A stretch of DNA of 64,000 nucleotides. It comes from Martinezella lusitana. GTDB lineage: Bacteria > Pseudomonadota > Alphaproteobacteria > Rhizobiales > Rhizobiaceae. Position 1 is the stretch's first letter; each line of letters opens with the position of its first letter. The position numbers were made by a program, and so were the translations under genes. The stretch lies in NCBI RefSeq assembly GCF_016901135.1, contig NZ_JAFEVL010000075.1, positions 186,001-250,000 of the forward strand, given 5' to 3'. This document shows, piece by piece, positions 43,872 through 51,260 of this stretch. The notes under the pieces were generated by a model that ran no database searches, was not told the DNA's origin, and saw nothing but the letters and a program-made list of their open reading frames with translations.

Positions 43872-44897
43872 ATGGGAAATTTGGCCGCCATGGAGAAAAT
43901 ATATAACGACTATTTGAGCGATGGCATTGAGATTCATTCCGACAATTTTCGCGACGATACGCTGCTGAAAGCCGGTCTGAAGCTCAATCACCTGCGCATG
44001 ATCGTCACGATCGAGGACCATGGGCAGATTTCCGCCGCCGCTGAGTCCATGAACATGTCACAACCTGCGGCTTCGCGCATGCTCTCTGAAATGGAGTCGA
44101 TTGTCAAAAGCCCTCTCTATGAGCGCGTCGCCCGCGGCGTCGTGCTCACCTCCTTTGGCCTTGCGCTGGCAAAGCGGGCACGCAAGATCCTGCTCGAGCT
44201 GCGCGAGGCGGGCCGGGAGATCGGCGCATTGCGCACTGGCAAGGGCGGCTCCGTTTTCCTCGGCGCCGTCACGGCCCCGGCGATCAGCCTCGTTGTGCCA
44301 GCGATCCAACGCGTCACGCGCACCTATCCCGGTATCGAGATCAATATCGAGGTGGACAACAGCAACGTGCTCGCTCGCGAGCTGCTGGCCGCCCGCCACG
44401 ACTTCATCATCAGTCGCATTCCTGACGATCTCAATCCGCGCCTGTTCACGGCCCATGAGATCGGCATCGAAAAGGCCTGTCTCGTGGTCCGCAACGGGCA
44501 TCCGCTGCTTGCAAAGGGCGTCGCCAGCCTGGAGGACCTTGCGGCTTATGACTGGGTGTTCCAGCCGCCGGGCACATTGCTCCGCCGCAAGGTAGAGGAC
44601 ATCTTCCTTGCCGCCGGCGTGCCCCTGCCCGAAAACATCATCAACACATCCTCGCTGCTGCTGACCCTTGCCGTGGTCTGCAAGACGGAGGCTATCACCC
44701 CCATAGCGCTCGATATGGCGCAATTCATCTGTGGACAGTCATCGCAGGCTGGCGAATCCTGCATCCTGCCGATCGATTTCGATATCGATGTGAAGCCTTA
44801 TAGCCTCATCACCGCCCGCGAGCGCGCCATGCCGCCGAGCGCCAGGCTGCTGCACGATATGATCCTGGAAGAGAGCCGGAACCTCGCACTGATATAA
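43872..44897 (+). CDS. gbpR: LysR-family regulator of the chvE operon (GbpR-like)
   Basis: The 341-residue protein has a LysR helix-turn-helix from about residue 36 (LKLNHLRMIVTIEDHGQISAAAESMNM). The effector domain starts near residue 130 (VFLGAVTAPAISLVVPAIQRV). Its N-terminus is about 30 residues longer than usual. An ATG at 43890 is an alternative start. In Agrobacterium, GbpR is encoded divergently from chvE and controls it in response to sugars. The same placement here is the main reason for the name. Confidence 0.88.
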   Translation: MGNLAAMEKIYNDYLSDGIEIHSDNFRDDTLLKAGLKLNHLRMIVTIEDHGQISAAAESMNMSQPAASRMLSEMESIVKSPLYERVARGVVLTSFGLALAKRARKILLELREAGREIGALRTGKGGSVFLGAVTAPAISLVVPAIQRVTRTYPGIEINIEVDNSNVLARELLAARHDFIISRIPDDLNPRLFTAHEIGIEKACLVVRNGHPLLAKGVASLEDLAAYDWVFQPPGTLLRRKVEDIFLAAGVPLPENIINTSSLLLTLAVVCKTEAITPIALDMAQFICGQSSQAGESCILPIDFDIDVKPYSLITARERAMPPSARLLHDMILEESRNLALI

Positions 44898-44930
44898 AGC
44901 GCGCCTGGAATGCGACCGCTACCTCATAAG

Positions 44931-44970
44931 CTCCACGCCAACTTCCAGCGTTATGGACGTTGGCGTGGAG
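44931..44970 (+). promoter_or_regulatory. Hairpin covering the ribosome-binding site of the J-domain-like gene
   Basis: CTCCACGCCAAC (44931-44942) pairs perfectly with GTTGGCGTGGAG (44959-44970), and the loop has an inner TCCA/TGGA pair. The 3' arm includes four of the five bases of the Shine-Dalgarno GGAGG (44967-44971), which sits 5 bases before the ATG at 44977. No T-run follows, so it is not a usual terminator. It could block translation until melted or bound. Confidence 0.6.
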
Positions 44971-44976
44971 GCCCGC

Positions 44977-45444
44977 ATGCTGTTCAAGCAATCATTGTTT
45001 CAATCCGTTCTCGATCGCCTCGATTCAGAAGAGGACCTTTCCGAGAATGAAGAGGCCGCGCATCGCATCCGCGGCCTTAATGTGAGCTTTGCCGCAACTG
45101 TTCCCGGCGGCGAAACGCCTGAGGCATCCCATCTCGACGAAGCCTATCGCGACAATCTTGGCGAGCCGATCATCCCGCCCGAGCCGGAGCCGGCACCCAC
45201 GCCGAAAGAGCCGGAGCCGCCTGTTATGCCGGAACATCTGGCGCGGACCTCGCGGGAAGAAGTGGCGGCGGAACTGGCAATCACTTCCGACAGCACCCTC
45301 CAGTCCCTGCATGAAAAACGCCGTGGCTTCGCCAAGGCCAACCACCCCGACAGTGTGGCCGCCCCCTTCCGCGAGCAGGCAACGGCCCGCATGACGCTCG
45401 CCAATCAGCTGATCGATGAAGCCATACGCCGCCTCACGCGATGA
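44977..45444 (+). CDS. J-domain-like protein
   Basis: The 155-residue protein has an acidic N-terminal half and a Pro/Glu-rich linker (PPEPEPAPTPKEPEPP). The C-terminal segment resembles helices II-III of a J domain (TLQSLHEKRRGFAKANHPD near residue 110), with the HPD motif that normally contacts Hsp70. The family is otherwise unnamed, and a co-chaperone role is inference. GGAGG lies 5 bases before the ATG at 44977; a further in-frame ATG at 44953 would start inside the hairpin. Its stop adjoins the stop of the converging small membrane-protein gene. Confidence 0.75.
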   Translation: MLFKQSLFQSVLDRLDSEEDLSENEEAAHRIRGLNVSFAATVPGGETPEASHLDEAYRDNLGEPIIPPEPEPAPTPKEPEPPVMPEHLARTSREEVAAELAITSDSTLQSLHEKRRGFAKANHPDSVAAPFREQATARMTLANQLIDEAIRRLTR

Positions 45445-45705
45445 TCACTTCTTGTCGTCCGCCGACGTGTCGTCTTCGCCCGCATCGTCCTGCAGCGGTG
45501 CTTCGACATTTGCAGCGGGCGGCTGCGGCTTGAAATTCAAGAGCAGCATCCAGGCCGCATAGGCGCCAAGTGCACCCGAAAGCACGGCCCAGAAAGGCTG
45601 CGTACCAAGGGTCTCGACAATTGCCCAGCCAAAACAGACGGCAACGATCAGGATCCGCACCCAAAGCGGCTTGTAGATGGGGTGGCTGGGGTCGATCAGT
45701 TGCAT
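45445..45705 (-). CDS. Small membrane protein (DUF3329-like)
   Basis: The 86-residue protein starts MQLIDPSHPIYKPLWVR. It has two hydrophobic helices (ILIVAVCFGWAIVETLG and PFWAVLSGALGAYAAWMLLL) and an acidic cytoplasmic tail (DDAGEDDTSADDKK). This arrangement is like the DUF3329 small membrane proteins of rhizobia. The start at 45705 fits the conserved DPSHPxYxPLWVR opening; the frame is open 7 codons upstream. The function is unknown. Confidence 0.78.
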   Translation of the reverse strand: MQLIDPSHPIYKPLWVRILIVAVCFGWAIVETLGTQPFWAVLSGALGAYAAWMLLLNFKPQPPAANVEAPLQDDAGEDDTSADDKK

Positions 45706-45936
45706 GGGTCTCGCTCGCCTGTTCAAGGAGACTTGTCTTTAGCGCATCATCGGGAAAACTGTGAAGCGGTTTGAATAAAATAAGCTGGTATCGGCAAATT
45801 CCGGACAAGCCGACATGGCATGATGATTTTCGAAATTGTGAAGGACAGGCGGCTTGACGCCGCCTCCAGAAAATGGAATGAAAATTCCATATAGATCGTT
45901 ATTCGGTTCATTTGTTCCGAATCCAGGGAGGTAGGA

Positions 45937-46929
45937 ATGACTGTCAGATTTGGCCTGCTCGGCGCAGGACGTATCGGTAAGGTACATGCGAAAGCCGTGA
46001 GCGCTGACGCCAATGCCAAGCTCGTGGCTGTCGCGGATGCGTTTCCGGCCGCCGCGGAAGCGATCTCCGCGGCCTATGGCTGCGAAGTGCGCACCATCGA
46101 GGCGATCGAAGCCGCTAGGGATATCGATGCTGTCGTGATCTGCACGCCGACCGATACCCATGCCGATCTCATCGAACGCTTTTCCCGCGCCGGCAAGGCG
46201 GTCTTCTGCGAAAAGCCGATCGATCTCGACGTTGCCCGCGTCAAGGCCTGCATCAAGGTCGTCGACGAGGTCAAGGGCAAGCTGATGGTCGGCTTCAACC
46301 GCCGCTTCGACCCGCATTTCATGGCAGTGAAGAAGGCGATCGACGACGGCCGCATCGGCACAGTCGAGATGGTGACGATCACCTCGCGCGATCCGGGCGC
46401 CCCGCCCGTCGACTATATCAAGCGCTCCGGCGGCATTTTCCGCGACATGACCATCCATGACTTCGACATGGCCCGCTTCCTGCTCGGCGAGGAGCCGGTC
46501 GCCGTTACCGCAACCGCCGCCGTGCTGGTCGACAAGGCGATCGGCGAAGCCGGCGACTACGACAGCGTTTCCGTCATCCTGCAGACGGCATCGGGCAAGC
46601 AGGCCGTCATCTCCAACTCGCGCCGCGCCACCTACGGCTACGATCAGCGCATCGAAATCCACGGCTCGAAGGGAATGGTATCAGCCGAAAATCAGCGTCC
46701 CTTCTCCATCGAAGTCGCCAACGGCGACGGCTACACCCGCCCGCCGCTGCACGACTTCTTCATGACCCGCTACACCGAAGCCTATGCCAACGAGATCGCC
46801 AGCTTCATCGCCGCTGTCGAAAAGGGCGGCGCGATCACGCCCTCGGGCGCCGACGGCCTCGCAGCCCTGAAGCTCGCCGACGCCGCGCTGCAATCCGTTA
46901 AAGAAGGCCGGCTGGTGAAGATCGGCTGA
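45937..46929 (+). CDS. iolG: Inositol 2-dehydrogenase (Gfo/Idh/MocA family)
   Basis: The 330-residue NAD-dependent enzyme would oxidise myo-inositol to scyllo-inosose. N-terminal Rossmann motif GLLGAGRIGKVHA is at residues 6-18, CTPTDTHADLI near residue 69, and the catalytic Lys in VFCEKPIDLD near residue 90. FNRRFDPHF near residue 122 and the catalytic DMTIHDFDMARFLLG near residue 169 follow. The closing VSAENQRPF and SGADGLAALKLADAA stretches are typical of IolG. Its upstream region is A/T-rich. A long hairpin follows the stop. Confidence 0.9.
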   Translation: MTVRFGLLGAGRIGKVHAKAVSADANAKLVAVADAFPAAAEAISAAYGCEVRTIEAIEAARDIDAVVICTPTDTHADLIERFSRAGKAVFCEKPIDLDVARVKACIKVVDEVKGKLMVGFNRRFDPHFMAVKKAIDDGRIGTVEMVTITSRDPGAPPVDYIKRSGGIFRDMTIHDFDMARFLLGEEPVAVTATAAVLVDKAIGEAGDYDSVSVILQTASGKQAVISNSRRATYGYDQRIEIHGSKGMVSAENQRPFSIEVANGDGYTRPPLHDFFMTRYTEAYANEIASFIAAVEKGGAITPSGADGLAALKLADAALQSVKEGRLVKIG

Positions 46930-46961
46930 GCGACGGCTCGGCCTCGATCAAAATATGAATA

Positions 46962-47008
46962 CATTGCAAAAGCCCGTCGCAAATCGTTTGCGGCGGGCTT
47001 TTGCAATG
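46962..47008. terminator. Long terminator hairpin after iolG
   Basis: A 22-base stem (CATTGCAAAAGCCCGTCGCAAA against TTTGCGGCGGGCTTTTGCAATG, one G-U pair) closes a 3-base loop 32 bases after the iolG stop. GC core with A/T-run shoulders on both sides makes it a strong, probably two-way terminator that insulates the ArsR gene. Confidence 0.88.
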
Positions 47009-47047
47009 AACCCGCCTGCAGGACCCGAGCGAATAGTTCTTGCGAAT

Positions 47048-47069
47048 CAGATAAGTGTATGCTTATCTG
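47048..47069. promoter_or_regulatory. ArsR operator dyad
   Basis: CAGATAAG (47048-47055) and CTTATCTG (47062-47069) form a perfect 8-base dyad with a 6-base centre, ending 5 bases before the ArsR ATG. The form (ATAAG-N6-CTTAT) is like operators of ArsR/SmtB repressors. Its position over the expected promoter points to autorepression. Confidence 0.7.
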
Positions 47070-47074
47070 TCGGC

Positions 47075-47389
47075 ATGATCGAAAATGAGATATTCCGAGC
47101 TTTGGCCGACCCGACCCGCCGCATGATCTTCGAGAAGCTGGCGGCAGGCGGCATGAACGCCAGCGCCTTGCGCGAGGGTATGGAGATCAGCCAGCCGGCG
47201 ATGTCTCAGCACCTCTCGGTTCTGCGGAGTGCCGGGCTCGTGAGGGAGGAACGACAAGGGCGTTTCGTGAATTATGAGGTCGATCCGGAAGGGCTGGCTC
47301 TTATCGCACAGTGGCTGGCGAAGTATCGCGCCTACTGGCCGGCGCGCATCGAAGCTCTCAAGGTCTTGCTGAAGGATATGGATCAATGA
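47075..47389 (+). CDS. ArsR-family winged-helix repressor
   Basis: The 104-residue protein begins MIENEIFRALADPTRRMIFEKLA and carries the winged-helix DNA-binding segment ISQPAMSQHLSVLRSAGLVREERQGR near residues 36-61. No Cys metal-binding motif is present, so it is probably not a metal sensor. This subgroup is usually paired with an SRPBCC protein, as here (4-base ATGA overlap). No Shine-Dalgarno precedes the ATG and the operator ends 5 bases upstream, so the message may have little or no leader. Confidence 0.88.
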   Translation: MIENEIFRALADPTRRMIFEKLAAGGMNASALREGMEISQPAMSQHLSVLRSAGLVREERQGRFVNYEVDPEGLALIAQWLAKYRAYWPARIEALKVLLKDMDQ

Positions 47390-47742
47390 ACGACGTGAAG
47401 ACCGAAGAGCGCAAGGACGGCATCGAGCTCGAATACGACCTCAACGAGCCGCCGCAGAAGGTTTGGCGCGCGATCAGCATTCCGGAGCTTCGGGAAAACT
47501 GGTTGCCGAGCAACGCGTTGGCCGATCCCGAAGCAACATCCATCACGCCCGGTCAGGAAGTCCGCTACAGGCTGCGGGACAACACCCCGCCATTCCTTGA
47601 AAGCACCGTAACGTTCAGGATCGCCCCGAACGCGACTGGTGGAACCAGCTTACGGATCATCCACGAACTGACCGACGCAAGGTTCGACCGGATGACGAGT
47701 GCCGCAGCAAACAATAACGGCCCCCTCGCGCTCGCCGCCTGA
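47386..47742 (+). CDS. SRPBCC (AHSA1-like) domain protein
   Basis: The 118-residue protein has the start of the SRPBCC ligand-binding fold (GIELEYDLNEPPQKVWRAIS, residues 12-31). PELRENWLP and a beta-rich core (VRYRLRDNTPPFLESTVTFRI) follow, and GGTSLRIIHELTD comes before the C-terminal helix. Such proteins bind small hydrophobic ligands and are often encoded with ArsR repressors. Its ATG overlaps the ArsR stop, so it is translationally coupled. The C-terminal helix is somewhat short for the family. Confidence 0.82.
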   Translation: MNDVKTEERKDGIELEYDLNEPPQKVWRAISIPELRENWLPSNALADPEATSITPGQEVRYRLRDNTPPFLESTVTFRIAPNATGGTSLRIIHELTDARFDRMTSAAANNNGPLALAA

Positions 47743-47786
47743 CGCGGCGAACCTATCGTTAAATCCTGGAAGATTGGAGCTCGCCG

Positions 47787-48410
47787 ATGCGCGAAGCGAT
47801 GCAACTCGTCCCTATGGTCGTTGAACAGTCAAGCAGAGGAGAGCGATCTTTCGACATCTATTCCCGCCTGCTGCGTGAAAGAATTATCTTTCTCAATGGC
47901 GAGGTGAACGACACCGTTTCCGCTCTGGTCTGCGCGCAATTGCTGTTTCTCGAGGCCGAAAGCCCGAAGAAGCCGATCAGTCTCTACATCAATTCGCCGG
48001 GCGGCGTCATAACCAGCGGCCTCGCAATGTATGACACCATGCGCTATATCCGCGCGCCGGTGCATACGCTCTGCATGGGGACCGCACGCTCGATGGGTTC
48101 GTTCCTGCTGATGGCTGGCGAGCCTGGCCAGCGGGCCGCCTTACCCAATGCCAGCATCCACATCCACCAGCCGTTAGGCGGCTTCCAGGGGCAGGCTTCG
48201 GATATGCTGATTCACGCCGAGGAAATCAGGCGCACCAAGCATCGCATGACCCGGCTCTATGCCGAGCATTGCGGACGCTCTTACGAAGAATTCGAGCGCG
48301 CCATGGACCGCGATAACTTCATGACCACGGAGCAAGCACTCGAATGGGGGTTGATAGATCGAATTCTGGATATTCGCGAGGAAGATCGAGACCTTGGCGC
48401 ACCGGATTGA
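47787..48410 (+). CDS. clpP: ATP-dependent Clp protease proteolytic subunit (ClpP paralogue)
   Basis: The 207-residue serine peptidase has an intact triad. Ser102 is in GTARSMGSFLL, His127 in SIHIHQPLGGFQGQASD and Asp176 in MDRDNFMT, with the same spacing as in E. coli and Staphylococcus ClpP. SPGGVITSGLAMYDTM near residue 70 forms the oxyanion region. It is not beside clpX, so it is one of the extra ClpP copies common in rhizobia. A ClpX or ClpA partner must come from elsewhere. TTGGAG lies 9 bases before the ATG. Confidence 0.92.
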   Translation: MREAMQLVPMVVEQSSRGERSFDIYSRLLRERIIFLNGEVNDTVSALVCAQLLFLEAESPKKPISLYINSPGGVITSGLAMYDTMRYIRAPVHTLCMGTARSMGSFLLMAGEPGQRAALPNASIHIHQPLGGFQGQASDMLIHAEEIRRTKHRMTRLYAEHCGRSYEEFERAMDRDNFMTTEQALEWGLIDRILDIREEDRDLGAPD

Positions 48411-48468
48411 TCTGAAGGCCTCAGCCCTACCGGATACCCATTCTGTTCGGGGCTGCTTTATTCCTTGC

Positions 48469-49710
48469 TCAAACGGCCTGGTCGCGCAGTTCCACGACCG
48501 AAGCCCCCCTCCTCACGACATCATTGTCGATGATCGAAAGGGCTCGGTTCAAGTGCCCTTCGAAGACGAGCGTCTGCTCGTCTACGATGACGCGCAGCTC
48601 CGGCATGCCCTCCATGCGCACGACATGTGACTCCGCCAAACCCTCCTGTATACCCTCGATCAGCAGATCGTAATAGCGCACGCCCGGGCCAGTGATGACG
48701 ATCGGCATGCGCTCATGCAGGCTTAGCACCCGCGAAAGGCCATTGCCGAGTGCCAGCCCCGCTTGGCGAAAGGCCAGTTGGTTGCGGCGTCCGCCATGCC
48801 GCGCGCTGGCCGCGATCTTGTCCAGCTCTGCAATGGGAACGAACTTCGCCGGGATGGTATCGAGCGGCACGTCGAAGGCCGTGCGCAACATGGCATAAAA
48901 ACCCGCATAGGCCTCGATGCAGCCGCGCGCACCACAGCGGCAGAGGCCGCCGCCAGGCACGTGCATCATGTGCCCGAAGTTCGGTGCCGATATATGATGG
49001 CCGCCCTCGTCATCGCGACGCACGATGCCGAGACCGATGCTGTGGCCCAGCGACAATGCCGCCAATGCCCGGAAATCGAAACCCTTCCGGTTTTCCTCCT
49101 GCCGTCCGAGCGCCGAGGCGACAAGCAGGGTCTCGTTGCCGAGGATGATCTTCGCCGGCCACTCGTCGCGAAGCACGGCTGCAAAATCGATCTCGTCACG
49201 CCCGAAGATCGGCGACCAGCGCAGCACCGGCTCGGAGGCATCGACAAGCCCCTTGCTGCTGATCGAAATCATCAAGACCTTGTCGCGAGACAGCTGCGAG
49301 CGCGCCACGATTCGGCTCAATGCGTCGCGCAGGCTGGCCACGAACGAGCCGACGCCGGAAACCTCCTGCGGCCGGTCCTCGGTGAAACGGTCGATAAGCC
49401 GTCCGGCATAGTCGACGAGCGAATATTGCACGGCATCCGAGGAGATGACGACGACGATGAGATAGCCGCAATCGCGCCGCTGCGAGAATAGCACGCGCGG
49501 CCGCCCGCGGCCGCTGGCCGCCTGCTGCTCGGCCTTCTCGATGATCTGCGCCCGCTCCAGATCCGCTGTTATGACCGATACGGTCGCAGACGAAAGCTTC
49601 GTGAAATCAGAAAGTTCGGTATGGGCGAGAGGGCCGTGCCGGCGCAGCGCCGACAGCACCAAGGCGCTGTTCCTCTGACGGACCAATTCGGTGCTCGATT
49701 TGGCCAGCAT
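48469..49710 (-). CDS. ROK-family transcriptional repressor (XylR-like)
   Basis: The 413-residue protein joins an N-terminal winged helix (about residues 10-70, VLSALRRHGPLAHTELSDFTKLSSATVS) to a ROK sugar-kinase-like domain. The zinc motif GLCRCGARGCIEAYAG is near residue 262. The kinase phosphate loop is lost (VVVISSDAVQY), and the catalytic Asp position reads LGNETLL. It is therefore a regulator and not a kinase. ATG at 49710 is preferred because GGGAGG stands 8 bases ahead; a TTG at 49716 is too close to it. It is divergent from xylF and probably represses it in the absence of xylose. Confidence 0.88.
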   Translation of the reverse strand: MLAKSSTELVRQRNSALVLSALRRHGPLAHTELSDFTKLSSATVSVITADLERAQIIEKAEQQAASGRGRPRVLFSQRRDCGYLIVVVISSDAVQYSLVDYAGRLIDRFTEDRPQEVSGVGSFVASLRDALSRIVARSQLSRDKVLMISISSKGLVDASEPVLRWSPIFGRDEIDFAAVLRDEWPAKIILGNETLLVASALGRQEENRKGFDFRALAALSLGHSIGLGIVRRDDEGGHHISAPNFGHMMHVPGGGLCRCGARGCIEAYAGFYAMLRTAFDVPLDTIPAKFVPIAELDKIAASARHGGRRNQLAFRQAGLALGNGLSRVLSLHERMPIVITGPGVRYYDLLIEGIQEGLAESHVVRMEGMPELRVIVDEQTLVFEGHLNRALSIIDNDVVRRGASVVELRDQAV

Positions 49711-49796
49711 CGTCAAGCCTCCCGCTCATTCCACCCTCCCCTCCGCATCTCCTGATGGCTCTTCCGGATGGCCGATGAAAGCTGGCAGTGCGGGTG

Positions 49797-49845
49797 TTGA
49801 CAGTTGAAAAAATCTCTGACACTAAATTTCTCGACTGTCGAGAAA
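49797..49845 (+). promoter_or_regulatory. xylF promoter region with palindromic operator
   Basis: A consensus -35 TTGACA lies at 49797-49802. The expected -10 position (about 49820-49827) is weak. Immediately after it comes a perfect palindrome TTTCTCGAC-T-GTCGAGAAA (49827-49845), well placed for a repressor to block initiation. The divergent ROK repressor is the likely ligand. The xylF ATG is 87 bases further on. Confidence 0.6.
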
Positions 49846-49932
49846 AAAATCCAAACCTTTTCTCGTCAGCGATATCGCGGCGGCCAACGGGAGTTCAGGA
49901 CACGTGCGGTCGCACTCACTCGGGAGGATAAT

Positions 49933-50973
49933 ATGAAAGCTTTTATCAAGCTGGCTGCGGGCGCGGCCATCGTTTTGACCATGCAGACGGCTGCCTTCGC
50001 CAAGGATCTCGTCGTTGGCGTTTCCTGGTCCAACTTCCAGGAAGAGCGTTGGAAGACCGACGAAGCCGCCATCAAGAAGGCACTCGCAGCAGCCGGCGCC
50101 AAGTATATTTCCGCTGACGCCCAGTCTTCCGCTTCCAAGCAGCTGACCGACGTTGAATCCCTGATTTCCCAGGGCGCCAACGCTCTCATCATCCTCGCTC
50201 AGGACTCCGACGCCATCGGCCCGGCCGTCGAGAAGGCCGCCGACGAAGGCATTCCGGTCGTCGGTTACGACCGCCTGATCGAAAACCCGGCAGCGTTCTA
50301 CATCACCTTCGACAACAAGGAAGTGGGCCGCATGCAGGCTCGCGAAGTGCTGAAGGCCAAGCCGGAAGGCAACTACGTGTTCATCAAGGGCTCGTCGTCC
50401 GACCCGAACGCCGACTTCCTCTTCTCCGGCCAGATAGAAGTGCTGAAGCCCGCTATCGACGCCGGCAAGATCAAGAACGTCGGCGAAGCCTATACGGACG
50501 GCTGGCTGCCGCAGAACGCGCAGCGCAACATGGAACAGTTCCTGACCGCCAACAACAACAAGGTTGACGCGGTCGTCGCCTCCAACGACGGCACCGCCGG
50601 CGGCGCTGTTGCCGCTCTCGACGCCCAGGGTCTCGCCGGTTCCGTCCCGGTTTCCGGCCAGGACGCCGACAAGGCAGCCCTGAACCGCATCGCGCTCGGC
50701 ACGCAGACCGTTTCCATCTGGAAGGACTCGCGTGAACTCGGCAAGCGCGCCGCTGAAATCGCCCTCTCTCTTGCCGGCGGCAAGACGATGGACCAGATCG
50801 ACGGCGTCCAGACCTTCAACGGTGGCCCGAAGCACGTACCGATGAAGTCGGTGTTCCTGACCCCGATCGCTATCACCAAGGACAACCTGAACGTCGTCAT
50901 CGACGCCAAATGGATCTCCAAGGCTGAAGCTTGCCAGGGCGTTAAGACCGGCGCCGTCGCAGCTTGCAAGTAA
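49933..50973 (+). CDS. xylF: D-xylose ABC transporter substrate-binding protein
   Basis: The 346-residue periplasmic protein has a signal peptide (MKAFIKLAAGAAIVLTMQ, cut near Ala23). The body reads like E. coli XylF: VGVSWSNFQEERWKTDEAAI, QLTDVESLISQGANALII, VVGYDRLIENPAAFYITFDN, and YTDGWLPQNAQRNMEQFL. VASNDGTAGGAVAAL and SGQDADKAALNRI also match. GGGAGG lies 6 bases before the ATG at 49933. It is the first gene of xylF-xylH-ATPase, with a 14-base-pair hairpin after its stop. Fructose-type binding proteins were considered, but the XylF segments fit better. Confidence 0.92.
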   Translation: MKAFIKLAAGAAIVLTMQTAAFAKDLVVGVSWSNFQEERWKTDEAAIKKALAAAGAKYISADAQSSASKQLTDVESLISQGANALIILAQDSDAIGPAVEKAADEGIPVVGYDRLIENPAAFYITFDNKEVGRMQAREVLKAKPEGNYVFIKGSSSDPNADFLFSGQIEVLKPAIDAGKIKNVGEAYTDGWLPQNAQRNMEQFLTANNNKVDAVVASNDGTAGGAVAALDAQGLAGSVPVSGQDADKAALNRIALGTQTVSIWKDSRELGKRAAEIALSLAGGKTMDQIDGVQTFNGGPKHVPMKSVFLTPIAITKDNLNVVIDAKWISKAEACQGVKTGAVAACK

Positions 50974-51005
50974 GCCGTCCTTGAACGACTGACCAATCGA
51001 AATAC

Positions 51006-51037
51006 CGACGCCGCAGCGGCATCCCGTTGCGGCGTCG
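51006..51037 (+). terminator. Strong hairpin between xylF and xylH
   Basis: CGACGCCGCAGCGG (51006-51019) pairs with CCGTTGCGGCGTCG (51024-51037) with one G-U pair and a CATC loop. It is 32 bases after the xylF stop and 223 before the permease start, without a T-run. It mirrors the chvE-gguA arrangement and may favour xylF message over the rest of the operon. Confidence 0.65.
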
Positions 51038-51260
51038 AATGCGGATTGGAAGCCGACAACTCCCCCTTGCAGTTGGAGACGGAGCTTCCCGCAGCGTGCT
51101 GTGCCATCGCATACCTCTTGGCCTGCCGGATGGCGGTCATCGGGACCGGACGAAGATCGGCTGGACAGGCGATGATGCATTTTTTGAGATTGGCGCGGTT
51201 GCCAGCGATAGCCCAGCATGCATCGCAGGCCGCGCCCGATAGAGGGAGAACGGCAAAGCG

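Noticed and set aside
47787..48410. ClpP paralogue as an inactive protease
   Set aside because: A first look at the ERAMDRDNF region suggested loss of the catalytic Asp. Counting from His127 shows that Asp176 is at the conserved distance, so the triad is intact.
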